DNA of 64,000 bases, taken from the NCBI GenBank assembly GCA_032622095.1, contig CP136069.1, positions 200,924,690 to 200,988,689 on the forward strand, in the 5' to 3' direction. This stretch comes from Siphonodentalium dalli. Taxonomy: Eukaryota > Mollusca > Scaphopoda > Gadilida > Siphonodentaliidae. Within the stretch, counting starts at the first letter, position 1; the number at the start of each line of letters is the position of its first letter. The position numbers and the translations under genes were made by a program. The notes under the pieces are model-generated. The model had not been told where the DNA came from, did not search any database, and worked only from the letters and a program-made list of their open reading frames with translations. Of this stretch, positions 36,500 through 48,276 are shown in pieces.

Positions 36500-39400
36500 A
36501 TTGATATAAGAGATGTCTATAGAAAATAATTAATTAAAATAAAACGTCTATAGGCCTTTCGTGGCATTGCCACATTTCAATAGAAGACAATCATGATTAT
36601 GACGTCATAGCGTCAAGGGAAATAACTCAATTTAGAGAAAACGTCATTTCCTGAGTGCATTAATTCTACACTATAAATGTTTCATATAAAAGTCTTCTCT
36701 TTGCTTTCTGAGAATTTTGCTGTTAGACTGTAGCTTTTGGGACAGGAAAATCGAACATTGCCTACCCTCCCATTCGTCCAAGTGTCCACTGGGCGGAATT
36801 TTTCGATATTCTGGTTATGTAATTTGCTGCTGATGAATTATCGTTCTTTCTCGCGGTGTATTGTCCATATCTCGGACGTAACGTTTGAACAGCCATGGCA
36901 GATGATGCAGTTGATTAAATATCTTGTCCCACATAGAAATAATCGGATAAATTTCCATCCCATTTTTTAATGTTAGGTTTCCGCCGTTATGGACATATTT
37001 GAATGTCCTACATTTTTGTTGCAATATTTATCAACTAAATTTGGTTTCCCACCAGTTAAGAATCTTTGCTTTTTTCAGAATCTTTTTAAGTTGTTCGGCT
37101 GACGTACATGTATGCTCGAATACCATCTGATTTCATTGCATTATTTCACTTTTCTGTAGGATGGGAAATAGTTGTTTTGCAACTATGGCCATATTAGGAT
37201 GATGTGGGCTATTTGTGGAAACTAATGGAGTTGGATCCGATTTTGGTTTTCGAGCCTTTTCTGCGCGTAGATCCGCGATGGGAATGGCTCTTGTGGATTA
37301 GTCTAGCCCGTGTACATGTATCGTCTTGTGTCAATAAATGTATAGGTGTCTTGATAGTCACAGCACTGTCAATTTCAACATCAACACTGGGTCGAATGAA
37401 GTGAAGTCAGATATGTACGTGTCATCGAAAGGGAATTCCGAACATTATGCAGCCCCGAAGACAGCCCAGTTGTCACAACTGAGTGGAAAATATCAAAGAT
37501 TAAGACGGTTTTCTCAGATTTGGAACTTGCCCGGTTCTCATAAGAACTGAAGTCAGACAGTCTTAACATTAGTATATCACTGTATATGTCACACTCTCTC
37601 CCCAAAAACAATAATCTGTACAGCGCCTGTGATGACATTGACAAAAGAACATTCGTGAGTGATAAAGATGCCGATACCTGAGAATGACGTAATCATATTA
37701 CGGACGCAAGACAAAACGGATCCAGAATGCATTGCACAGAAAGAACATACCGGATCGTTGCACTGAATATAAACAACGAATAATAAATATTAAATATCAG
37801 CAGTCAGATTCAGTATTACTGTATGGAGTCACTTCCAGTCGCATTGCCTACTTCCCTGTTGGGCTTATTAACACTTATGTCTAGGTACACTGAATACTCA
37901 TTGACGAATAATGTCAGTTGAACATTTCCCATCTGGTTTCAATAATTATGTGAACACCCCTCCGAAATGGATAATATATCATTCAAGGTATACTTTTGCA
38001 ACTGAATGGGATGATCCATTTAATATAGAAAGGGATAAAATACTCACGCATGCCGCGGCCGCCTCCTCTACGTCTGCCACCACCGCCGCATCGTCCGCCC
38101 TGTAAAACAAGTGTGGATTTATTCCCTGTAATATATTATATCTAAAACAAGTGTGGGTTTATTCCATGTCATATAGTATATCTAAAACAAGTGTGAGTTT
38201 ATTCCATGTCATATATTATATCTAACGTGACCCGGTGATTTTCTCGCGTTCTTAATGGCTGTACACTGCCATACTGTTTTGAGACATAAGCATACTCACC
38301 TACTGTTATATTTATTTGTATATTAACAAACTCATTGTGCTCTGACTGACACGTCAAAGTCAATGTCAAAAGTTTATTCTCAAAAAACCAATGATGCATG
38401 GTATACAAAGTTATACAATATTTGGACAGCATGCGCCGAAACGTTATAGCCTGTCATGTACATAAATTCAGTATATAGTTCAATATCGTAGACATAAATC
38501 ATGAAATGTACGTCAAAATAATCAATATTATATGAAGAAATTATAATAATGGATATGCATCACATAAGCGGGCGTTGTCCTTGAGTGTTTTAGGTGAGTG
38601 GGGTGAGTGCATGGTTATCGTATGGATAATACAAATGTGCATCAGGTGTTTGGGTGTAGATAATTCATTTCTTTAATAACTTTGCATATTCTACGCATGA
38701 CTCCGCTGTTTCTGTTATTGAGGAGTTGGCTCATTTTTACTGTATATTAAAGTATAATAATATTTTTGCTATATTTGAATATCTGGTTTCTTTCATATAT
38801 TCGCATTCTAACATGACATGAAATTCGTTCCCCAAAACATCACGTTTGCATTGTTTACATCTTTTCCCATTATATGCCAAAGAGATAACGAACTGGGCAT
38901 GATAGCAAGTTTACGAGTACAAACAATCCAGGTCATTAACTCCTATTTAAAATATCACTCCTCTCCATGAGGATATAGTTTCATAGTTAGAATATCAATA
39001 AACCGAGCAATCCAAAATAATCCACGAAATCTATAGACTCGAATTTTATATGACTACAATTTGACATCGGACGTTTCATGGTAAAGTTGCGGCAATGTAT
39101 CACACTACTAACAGCACATCGATATTGCATTGAACCAGTCACGTGGTCAAAGCTTCGATTGATTCATTGGTTGATTTCAGCAACTAAGGCCATATCACGA
39201 CATTGACAGTTTTAGTGGTGGAAAATCCGCACACTTACGGTTAATCTAAAAGTGATTGCAATGGATGATAGACTCGTCGACCATGTGCGACAAACTACCG
39301 GCCATCGGCGAGTAACTGACAACTCCATCATATAACGATTTCGATGGAAACATGGTGTTTAACCCTCATCGGCGAGACGGCTTGGGTGTGTATCCATTAC

Positions 39401-42400
39401 CGACTGAGCTACCAAGGCAAAGCATAAAAGAATCGAACTTCATATCATAGCGAACAACGGTTCACGGTTGGCAAAGTCGTGCCCGCTGTCACCATATACA
39501 GGCCATCATTACGACGTCCGATTGGTTCAAACGAATATTTTCGTTTCAAACGGGTTGTCTGGATAATTTTCCCGACATAAGCGGAACCCAGCCGATGTCC
39601 TATTCAATCGTACATGTACTTTACATTGTTTTCATTGCTGTTACTATATTAACGAAGGTATTTCGCGCATACCAGCGTGATGATTTAGATTAGTATCAGC
39701 GATCAGGGCCCTAATTTGCACGCATGCATCAAATAACGACAACTGCACATGGGCAACAGTTTCTGATCAATTAGCGGCCAGTGAATGAGGGAATGAGAAT
39801 GGTTTAAATTTAAGATAATCTTATTATGCCGCTGCAAGCAGAATAGACTAACAGGCAAAAATTACGTCACTAAAATTATACTTGATCCATTACGCCATAG
39901 CTGACGACGTCGGTAAACATGCATCTGATTTGTTGTCCGATTCTTTTGACTCTCTTATGGAAGTTTTTGATGCCGTTGCCAAGCAAGAAATGGCAACGCA
40001 TACCAAATATTAGAAACGCGACAGCGAGAGAATCAAGAATGTTAAGCGACATGTTTTCAAACTGACAAAAGAGGGGATAAAATTTTAATAGAAACTATGA
40101 AATAGTTAGTCTTTCATGTTCGAACGCTACAACCGTGAGATGCATGGCCGTTGTTTTTTGTTTGCGGCAGATTAGCCAAACAGGCAGAATAGGGAAATTA
40201 TTTTATTGAGCAACTAGCCACACAATAGCCATATCGTGACATTAGGATATACTGCCGCTAGCGGCTGAATACATTTCGGATATTTTTATGCCGCTAGCGG
40301 CAGAATAACATCGGCCTTCAATTTAATGATCTTACAAATGTTCGAAAATATCTATCTAATGCATTTAAATAGTGCGTCCGTTTAGTTTTGACAAGCGGGC
40401 AGTCCAAAAAATTGAAAGAACGGTACAACTTCCTTTTCCGTTTTCTCTAAAATAAACAATTTAGCCTCTATATTTGTTATAAACGATGGATTTATATGAA
40501 CTAAATACACGAATCACGACGTGGTGATGTTATAAAACTGTTGTAACTAATACGTTATTATTGTTATACTCATCTCAAAAATATTGCCGTAGATTGTAAA
40601 ATCTTAGACCGATTACAAAACTGAGTTCGGAATAATATATTGTAATTCTCAGTGGTCGAAAATCGCTAATTCTAGTTTTCGATTGACAAGCATCGGCGGC
40701 TGATCGGTAACACATCTTTAATTCGGCACATCATCACGATATCCAGCGTAAAGTACGTCACCGCTCAATCAAGTCAACCACTCACATATGTTTACTACAT
40801 GTATATTTACCGCTGGAAGGAAGTTTATCGGTGGGAGCTGTTCCTATTAAACCCATATATTTACATACTAAGCGTTGTCATCACTAAATCCAGCATTCTG
40901 ATTGGTCGGCGCTCACGTGGCTAGTTGCAGTTATTTCTCGGTGAATGCGCAACGCCTCATAACACCAAGCTCATAACAACATCGATACGTCATTGGGTTT
41001 GGAAAGACGAACGCGTTTGGACTCGCGCAGGATTGACTTAATACATCATCGGGTTGCAATATGAAGAGAAATTGTTCCTGTTAACTTTTGCCAAGGGTGC
41101 TATTGGGTATATTGGGCTGTTTTTGTCACGATACACTTTTCGATTTAAATACATTTACAAAAGTGGCTTTTTCGCTAAATGTATATAAATATAAGGATTA
41201 ACTGTCATGTGGACTATTTTTATGGAGATGTAACCGTGAGGTAAGTGGTCATAACTTGTATGTAAAGCCCTTCGGGTTTTACACAAGTTATGTCCACTTA
41301 CCTCACGGTTACATCTCCATAAAAACAGTCCACATGAAAGTTAATCCTTATGTAAAGTACCCATAGACTTAATCACCGAAAAAAGGATATTTGACTTCAT
41401 GGCATATAATAACGATATAAAAAAGATATTTCGCTTCATGGCATATAATATAACGATGCAAAGGTCATTTCGTTTAGTTTATTTTAATGTGAATTGAATG
41501 ACAGTGGAAATAAACATACCCTGTTTCGTCAGGGGGAGTCGGAAAAAAATTGCAGGCACGTATGCTGATTTTTTACTTTCGACCCTTGTTGGGACCCAAC
41601 CACCCCCGCGTCCAATTTTTTTTCCGTTTACGGCAGTTTTTTCCCCGACCATTTTTGGACACCCGCCCCCCTCCCTTTTAACACTAAAACAGAGATTTGC
41701 GGGGGGAATTCATTGTAAACAGCTGAATATGAATTTATGTGCATACTATTAGTCATGGATGTTAACATTGACAAGTAAATAGGAACAAGTCATTTTGGGG
41801 TCGTTCGGTCAACAGCCATCTTGGATTTCAAAATTCAATCCATTAGCATGGGCTACAGGCTATACTGTTTGTCTGATCATCATGAAATTTGTCATTTATG
41901 TTAATATTGACAGATAGATGTGTTGTAAGCCAAACTCATTGCAAAACCAGTCAAAAAGACTTGCAGGAAAAATATTTTTGAGTTGCGGAAAAAATTGTTT
42001 GTTGGTCCTATCGACCACCCCCCCCCCCACCCCGGCATACGTGCCCGAAAAAAAATGTCCCCCCACCCCCGGTTTCGTCGGATAATCCGGGATTCGAGCA
42101 TGAAAACGGTTTGCGAACTCGCTGGTAAGCCGACTCGTTCACAACCTGCGCCAAAATAGTGGACTATACCCCCTTCCGCGCCACTATTTAAGGCTTTTCA
42201 AAGAGACTTGTACTACTTGTAACGTGGACTACTGTGGTAGTTCCATAGAGAGAGACACATGTCGGGAACATTGAGCTGATTTTACGGCGCCAAACCTACA
42301 GGTGTATAAATATCGACCAAAACCTAACGAAACTTGAAAATAATGCTCGGGTATAGAGTAGGCGAAACAACTGTATTGTGTTTATTTATAATTTTGTGGT

Positions 42401-45400
42401 GATCCACATATTACTAATACCATGATGCACGATGCACAGTTTGTGAATCTCGTCAAATGCCTGGCTGTATATGCTAAGGTAATTCAACTGTGACAGTTAT
42501 CTGTATATATATAACCCGTCGTCTGTGTGTGTGTGTGTGTGTGAGTGTCTGTGTGTGTGTGTGTGTGTGTATAACTCGGTCACGCTTTTGGCGCGTTTAT
42601 AACTTTTTAACCATGCGTCCAATGTGACCCAAATTTGTACCACTGCCTATAGTGTGTCATAAAATGTGACTCACCAAATTTCACGCCGATTGGTCCGAGC
42701 AAACCTGAGATCTAACATGGTTCCCAAATTCGGTATCTGCACTCAAGTAGACACTATTTCTTATGACGTTCGTCCAAATGACGTCATTGACGTCGAACGC
42801 AAACCAGCACTTGCTTTGCTATTGTAGGCGAAACTTCCATGCGCTCAACCAAAGAGTTGTTGGAAATAAGCGCTAATTGTATGTGTCAGTTCAGGTACAT
42901 TGTGAATTTAGATAACGAATGTTGATTTTGTCGCGGAAGTGCATGTATAGTGGGGTGTAGTCAAGACTCGAACGTTCTACCGTCGTTGGGAATGGGTGGA
43001 TGTAGTGGGGTCAAGACTCGAACGTTCGTCGTTGGGCATGGGTACTAATTCTAATATGGTATTTTGATTCTATTTTAATTTGCCAGTTGGGTTTGAACAT
43101 AAGTAAATAATGCTGTCTTTGATACGAAAGTTGTGCATTGAGTGTGGTATCGAAGGAGTACCAGTATACATGGAAGATGGCGAATGGACAGTCTGACCTC
43201 CCGCCAGTGGGTACCGTGAACTCAGTAAATTCGCCAAACTCAGTTAGAAAAATAACATTCTCGGGACAGGCCTAATAATAGGGCCTACAGTGTAAGTAAT
43301 ACTGTCGACGCTAATTAATGTTCTTTTAATCTTTCGGTTGAGTGCAAATCTGATAAAAGAATAAATGTTTAAAAGATCACAATGTGCGCGAAGCGCACGC
43401 AGTTTAAATTCATATAATGTGCGCGAAGCTCACTAAGAGGCTGCAGACCCCTCCCCCGCTAAATAAAGGTTCCGAATAGAGCCTGTTTCAGTTAGTAGGC
43501 CCTATAGATAAAGTAAAATATCTTGATTGTTGCGTTCCATATGTGCATGCATATATATACGTGGGTTGGGGAGATGATGTTGGGGGCAAAAATACAGTTT
43601 TATTGAAATAAAGTTTTCATACAAATGGGCCGCGCAATGCTATCATGGCGTGTGATCATTAGGCTGCATGCATAATACAGGTTCCAAAGGGGATTAAAAT
43701 GAGCTGCAAGCTCCCTATATGTGCGCGAAGCTCACGCAGTTCAAGATCATATATAATGTGCGCGATGCACAGAAAGGGGATGTAGACCCCTCCCCGCTGA
43801 ATAAAGTCTCCCGAATTGAGCCTGTTTCAGTATAGATAAAGTACAATATTTTGATTGTTGCGTTCCATATGTGCATGCATATACATGGGTTGAGGAGATG
43901 AGGGTGGGGGTAAAAAATACAATTTTATTGAAAAGTGTTCATACAAATGGACCGCACAGTGCAGGCGTGTGATAATTAGGCGGCATGCGGAATACGGGTT
44001 CCAAAGTGGGTCCGTTCAAAATGTGCAACAACCTCCCAAATGAAGGCTCCTGAATTGAGTATGTTTCGGTTGGTGCATAGTAGTATTTAAATAATATACT
44101 GATTTTGTTTCGTGCAATATGCATGTGCATGCGCATATGTAGACTGGGTGTGTAGAAATACAGTTTTAGTGAAATAAAGTGTTCCAACGCGCATCCAGTA
44201 ACAAAAAAAAAGAAGCATGACCATTCCATGTGTCCATGAAAGCGGACACTAGAAAATGACAAAGAACATTTATATGCCCGTCATTTTGTGACGGGCAACC
44301 CCCTAGTAAACACATAATACATTTAATTGAAGTATTCATAAGTTAGCGCGCTTGGGTTTGTTCACACACTGGCTATTTTTAAAGACCAGATGATTAGTGT
44401 TCTAAACAGACTTCATAACTATAGTGTGTGTGCAGCGTTTTATTAATTCCCCTTAGTAAATGCAGCCAAAACATACTCCAAAACTTGTTATTGAAAAAAT
44501 TGATCGTTGCATATTCATTCATATCCACTTCTATCCACACAACTAAAACATATTTGTTTATTCGCTGGAATCCATATCTATATCTAAATCCAATTTAAAT
44601 ATTAATCTAATCTGAAAATTATAGTGAAATATTTAAATTCTTTATGTAGCCCTTATTGATTGTATTATGTCGGTCAGGGGTGCCGGTAGACGGCCATCAT
44701 AGGCCACGGCACTCCACAATACGTATACGAATTCACTTATATTATAATGTATTAATGAATAATGTTTTGTGAAATAAAATATTATCCATCTTATCGATCT
44801 GATAAATGCATATTGATTTCCGCTCTGGTCCAACGACATGCGAGTTTACAAGCAGCCACAATTGGCTTCAATAAAATTACAATCTTTCCCAGAAGGAGCG
44901 TGGATTGGTTATTCGATTTTCAAAAAAATTGATTATTCAACTTCGCTACAAGTGTCGCATTCTACATGTTGGACACAAAACTTCAGGGTTTGACCGTGTT
45001 CGTGTAGGTCATATAATCACGTGAGTCATGCAGGTGACTACCGATGACAATGTCAACACACATTATACTTAACAAGTTGGATTGCACCTGACCAATAATG
45101 GCTTAGAGCCGTGGCAAATTATATTGTGGTCAGATGACCCACGGGCTTTGCTATCTCTCTGGATGGACTAAAAAGAACCATTTATTGATAAATAAATACG
45201 AAAAGCAGATGGAGAACCAGTTTAGTCATTCGACCATATGTTCAATAGAATACACGCGTAGCGTTTTTGTGTCAATCTGGTAATATGTATCTCTGTCTAC
45301 ACTTATAATGGTACGCAAGACTGACAGCTTATCTCCTCTTTCGTTTGTCTCTTGTTTGCACTAAATGTTCGTGTTTTGTGTATGTTAATATGCATGATTA

Positions 45401-46658
45401 TGTGTATTTAAATGATGACGGTCTGTAATGTATCATACTCACAAAGCACTGTGCATCGGCAAAGAATTGCAACAGGCATACCAGCAGCACCACCTGGAAA
45501 AGGAGAATACCGTAATAACTTAACCCTAACCCAAACCAACATAACCCAAACCCTAAATCTGAACCTAACCCTAACACTAACTCAAACCCTAACCCCGACC
45601 AACAGATACACCAGCGCAACCTACTATAGGTAAACTATAATAACGTGAAAGCCATAACCCAAAATAACAGACACAGCAGCGTACCAGCGTTTTGTCCACG
45701 TAATTTGGAAGGAGGTACACGATAGGTTGACACATACACGAAATATTGACATACCGACTTGTACTCTGGAAAAACGTGCCATGGTCACAGACATTTGCTC
45801 AGCTGATTTAAATTTTCGAAGCAAACACTGTTTGTTAAACCATATGAGGACTAGACTAACACGGAACGCTCTTTCCTGTGCCATGTCGTTCAAATTGCAT
45901 TTTTTTTTACCCAAACATCGTGTTCAAAGTTGTATTGTGCATGACTTCAGTGCGTCATTTTGGGAAATATAATGATCTTAGAAAGGTATTCCAGGTATTT
46001 ATCGACCTGTTTCGATACAGAAAGCGAGTATTATAAGGTGCATAGTATGATGTGTATTTTGGAGCCAACTGACTTTAAAGCCGCATGGCGGTTTGTGCTC
46101 CAAAATACACATAATAGTTTTCGCTTTTGAATTTATCTCAGTATAGAAATAGATCGATAAATATCTGAACTACCTTTCAACGAGCATTATGTAAGCCAAA
46201 AAGACGCATTGAGGTAATGAAAAATACAACTGTGAATACGGTGTTTGGGTACCAAACAAAAAAAACGACCATTTATACGACATGGGACAGAAAAAAGCGT
46301 TCCGTGGTAGTCTATTCCTGCTATGGTAGCAATAAAGAGCGTTGAAAACGGCTGCAAAATGTCTGTGGCTTTGGCAAGTGTTTCTCAGAGCATATGAAGC
46401 CGGTATATCAATAGTTCATGTATTTACCGACCTATCGTATTCGTCGCTCAGAATTACGTATACAAAAATTTGGAGGATCGAATGAGCCATGTCCGTTTAA
46501 ATAAGACGTGGTTGCTTGGATTAAGTAAGACGTGATTGGATATGTGAGAATGATCATGCCTCTGAATACTGAACTTCCTAAATGGAAAGTAGCAATTAAA
46601 ATAATACTGAAAGTTAATATATACTTACCAAACACAGTTCACAGTTGAATGACTTCAT
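34187..46658 (-). CDS. Secreted Gly/Arg/Met-rich protein, 4 exons (right copy)
   Basis: Mirror copy with exons 46629-46658, 45443-45493, 38048-38099 and 34187-34392, the same splice sites and phases. Exons 1 and 3 are identical to the left copy. In the signal peptide one Pro becomes Gln (LLPFF to LLQFF). Exon 4 is 6 nt longer: after PGMGG an Arg becomes Met, and the GMGR run gains two residues (GRGR). The reading frame, stop and AATAAA are intact, so both copies look functional. The two genes face each other across the palindrome centre. If the arms are alleles, this is a length polymorphism of one gene; if they are paralogues, a recently duplicated pair. Confidence 0.8.
34552..34945 (-). mobile_element. 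tRNA-derived SINE, right
   Basis: Mirror copy in intron 3 of the right gene, with a few substitutions near the 3' tail (AGCGCTTAGAG in the left arm is altered here). Confidence 0.7.
38101..38225 (-). repeat. 40-bp minisatellite containing splice acceptor, right
   Basis: Mirror array, also about three units, abutting exon 3 of the right gene copy. Confidence 0.75.
38350..38885 (-). mobile_element. LINE ORF2 C-terminal remnant, right
   Basis: Mirror of the left-arm LINE fragment, with the same Cys/His knuckle and TTGAC-type tail on the minus strand. Confidence 0.6.
39250..39425 (-). mobile_element. tRNA-derived SINE fragment, right
   Basis: Mirror copy with CCGACTGAGCTACCA (complement of the A box) and GTGTTTAACCCTC (complement of the B box). 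Confidence 0.5.
40857..41349. mobile_element. Right-arm-specific insertion with hairpin
   Basis: About 490 bp absent from the left arm (joint near 10180). Short inverted ends TTTACATA / TATGTAAA lie at or near its limits. The distal part, 41193-41349, is a long hairpin. The proximal part contains GCATTCTGATTGGTC. It is probably a non-autonomous transposon, class unknown. Confidence 0.65.
41193..41349 (+). repeat. 157-bp hairpin capped by TTCG
   Basis: The 67-bp arms pair with three mismatches, from AAGGATTAACT to its complement AGTTAATCCTT. The tip continues as GTAAAGCCC-TTCG-GGTTTTAC, that is, a C(UUCG)G tetraloop if transcribed. Confidence 0.9.
42510..44315. mobile_element. Unclassified repeat, right arm copy
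   Basis: Mirror of the left-arm repeat, shorter because it has one instead of two copies of the 443-bp unit. It contains a (GT)n tract at about 42522-42571 interrupted by GAGTGTCT. Confidence 0.4.
45521..45600 (-). repeat. Telomere-like degenerate array, right
   Basis: Complementary CCCTAAC-type array, mirror of the left-arm stretch, in intron 1 next to exon 2 of the right gene copy. Confidence 0.6.
45720..46437. mobile_element. Foldback element in intron 1, right arm
   Basis: Mirror of the left-arm foldback element with the same CGATAGG-type ends and central hairpin; it lies in intron 1 of the right gene copy. Confidence 0.65.
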
Positions 46659-47106
46659 TTTTTCTTGGGTGTTTTCGGTATCATTACTGCTGATGGTCTG
46701 CACTGTTTTATATAATAAATGTAATACCAGAAATGATTGATCGACTGATGCATCAACATGTTACGAACTCAGGTGACCCATGTCGATCGATGGCCCGGAC
46801 AATGACTTTTGTTTGATCACGTTTGAATGATATTAGGACAGATACCTTTCATCTTGTATTTACTGGTCCAGAAACGTGACTTGTTTAGAGTTTGGGGCGG
46901 CGGCAATATGCACAACAATCACCGTAAAATAAAGTTCGAATATACAATTGTCAAAGTGTTTATAGTCACGTAGCGCCTTGGCGACCCAAATTGTAACCTG
47001 TTAATGATCGTTTGTCTCTCGTCAAGCCCAGTTGGGGAAATCAAAGTAGGTTGATGAATACGTTGTGATATGTTTGAACTACTAGCTGAAACTTAGGGAC
47101 CCTTTA

Positions 47107-48276
47107 GGGCGCGTACACATGCAGCTGCAAGAAAATATCTGCAAGAAAATATCAGGTAAAATTGCACACTGATATTTTCTTGCTGCAAAGATTACGCTCG
47201 TGAAAACGCGGCGGTTTTGATAGCGTTGATTGAGCTCAATCAGAACAGTGTCAGTCATGCTGGTTCAAGTGAAATGCGTCCGGTAAATAACCTATAGTCC
47301 ATTTTGGCAATTCATAGATTTTTTTAAATTTCCAACTGTTGACATGTATTACCGAAGTCGGGTGGGATTAGCAACGTTGCTGATCTCATGCATAAAGACC
47401 GTCTGCATAATGAGAAAGTGGTCACGTTATTTGGAAATTTGGAAATGTTATAATTGCATAGTGCATGTATATGTGGGGTGACAATTGTTATTATGGTTTT
47501 GTGGAAAATCGGATGACCCCACCCCCATTGAGACCCCATATGAAGTTTTCAGAGATTGTTGCTTGGTGCATGAGGCTGTGGTGTACATTACGTTACCGAA
47601 CTTACATGGGTGCATGTGGGGACATGAGACCCCCGCCAACTTGGAAACAATATTAGTTGGAACTTTCACACCAACAATGGTTTGAAATAGTTCTTGTAAT
47701 CTGATTTTTCAACCATTAATGTATGTGGAATTCGTGGTTTTAGACCAACATTTGCATTTTTCCTACTTCTAGGCCCCTCCCTCCCCGGTGTCAAGTAAAA
47801 ATTCAAGGTATGTGAGGTACCATATCGGAAATTCAAAGACGATGGAAGGTGTGAAAATTCAAGTATGTGATCTTGGGTCTTTGGCCCGATTCAAGAGGGG
47901 TGCAGTTGGAAATCCATGGACATCCTCCGTCAGCGGAAACCCTCAAAAGATATATATGTCCCCACACATATGCATATAATAGCTAAGCGATTATGTCAAA
48001 CAATCCAAAATGGAATTACGAAGTCAATTGTTGAAACAGGCGATAATATTGATGGATCATAATTCGAGTGCGTGAACGGTTACCAGCGTGTCCCTTATAG
48101 AGATTAGTTAACGAATACCGATGGCCACCAATCAAGGTGAACACATATCACCAACTGGCGATAAAATATCAGCGCGCTGCTTTCGTCGAATATTTTCCGG
48201 TATTATTTATTTGATTGGTCAAGTAAGTCACATGGGGCATACCTGATATTTTCTTGCCCGCCATGTGTACGCGCCC
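47107..48276. mobile_element. PIF/Harbinger-like non-autonomous element, right arm
   Basis: Counterpart of the left-arm element, with the same GGGCGCGTACACATG termini and TTA (complement of TAA) flanks at 47104-47106 and 48277-48279. It is about 30 bp shorter through an internal indel. Confidence 0.6.
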
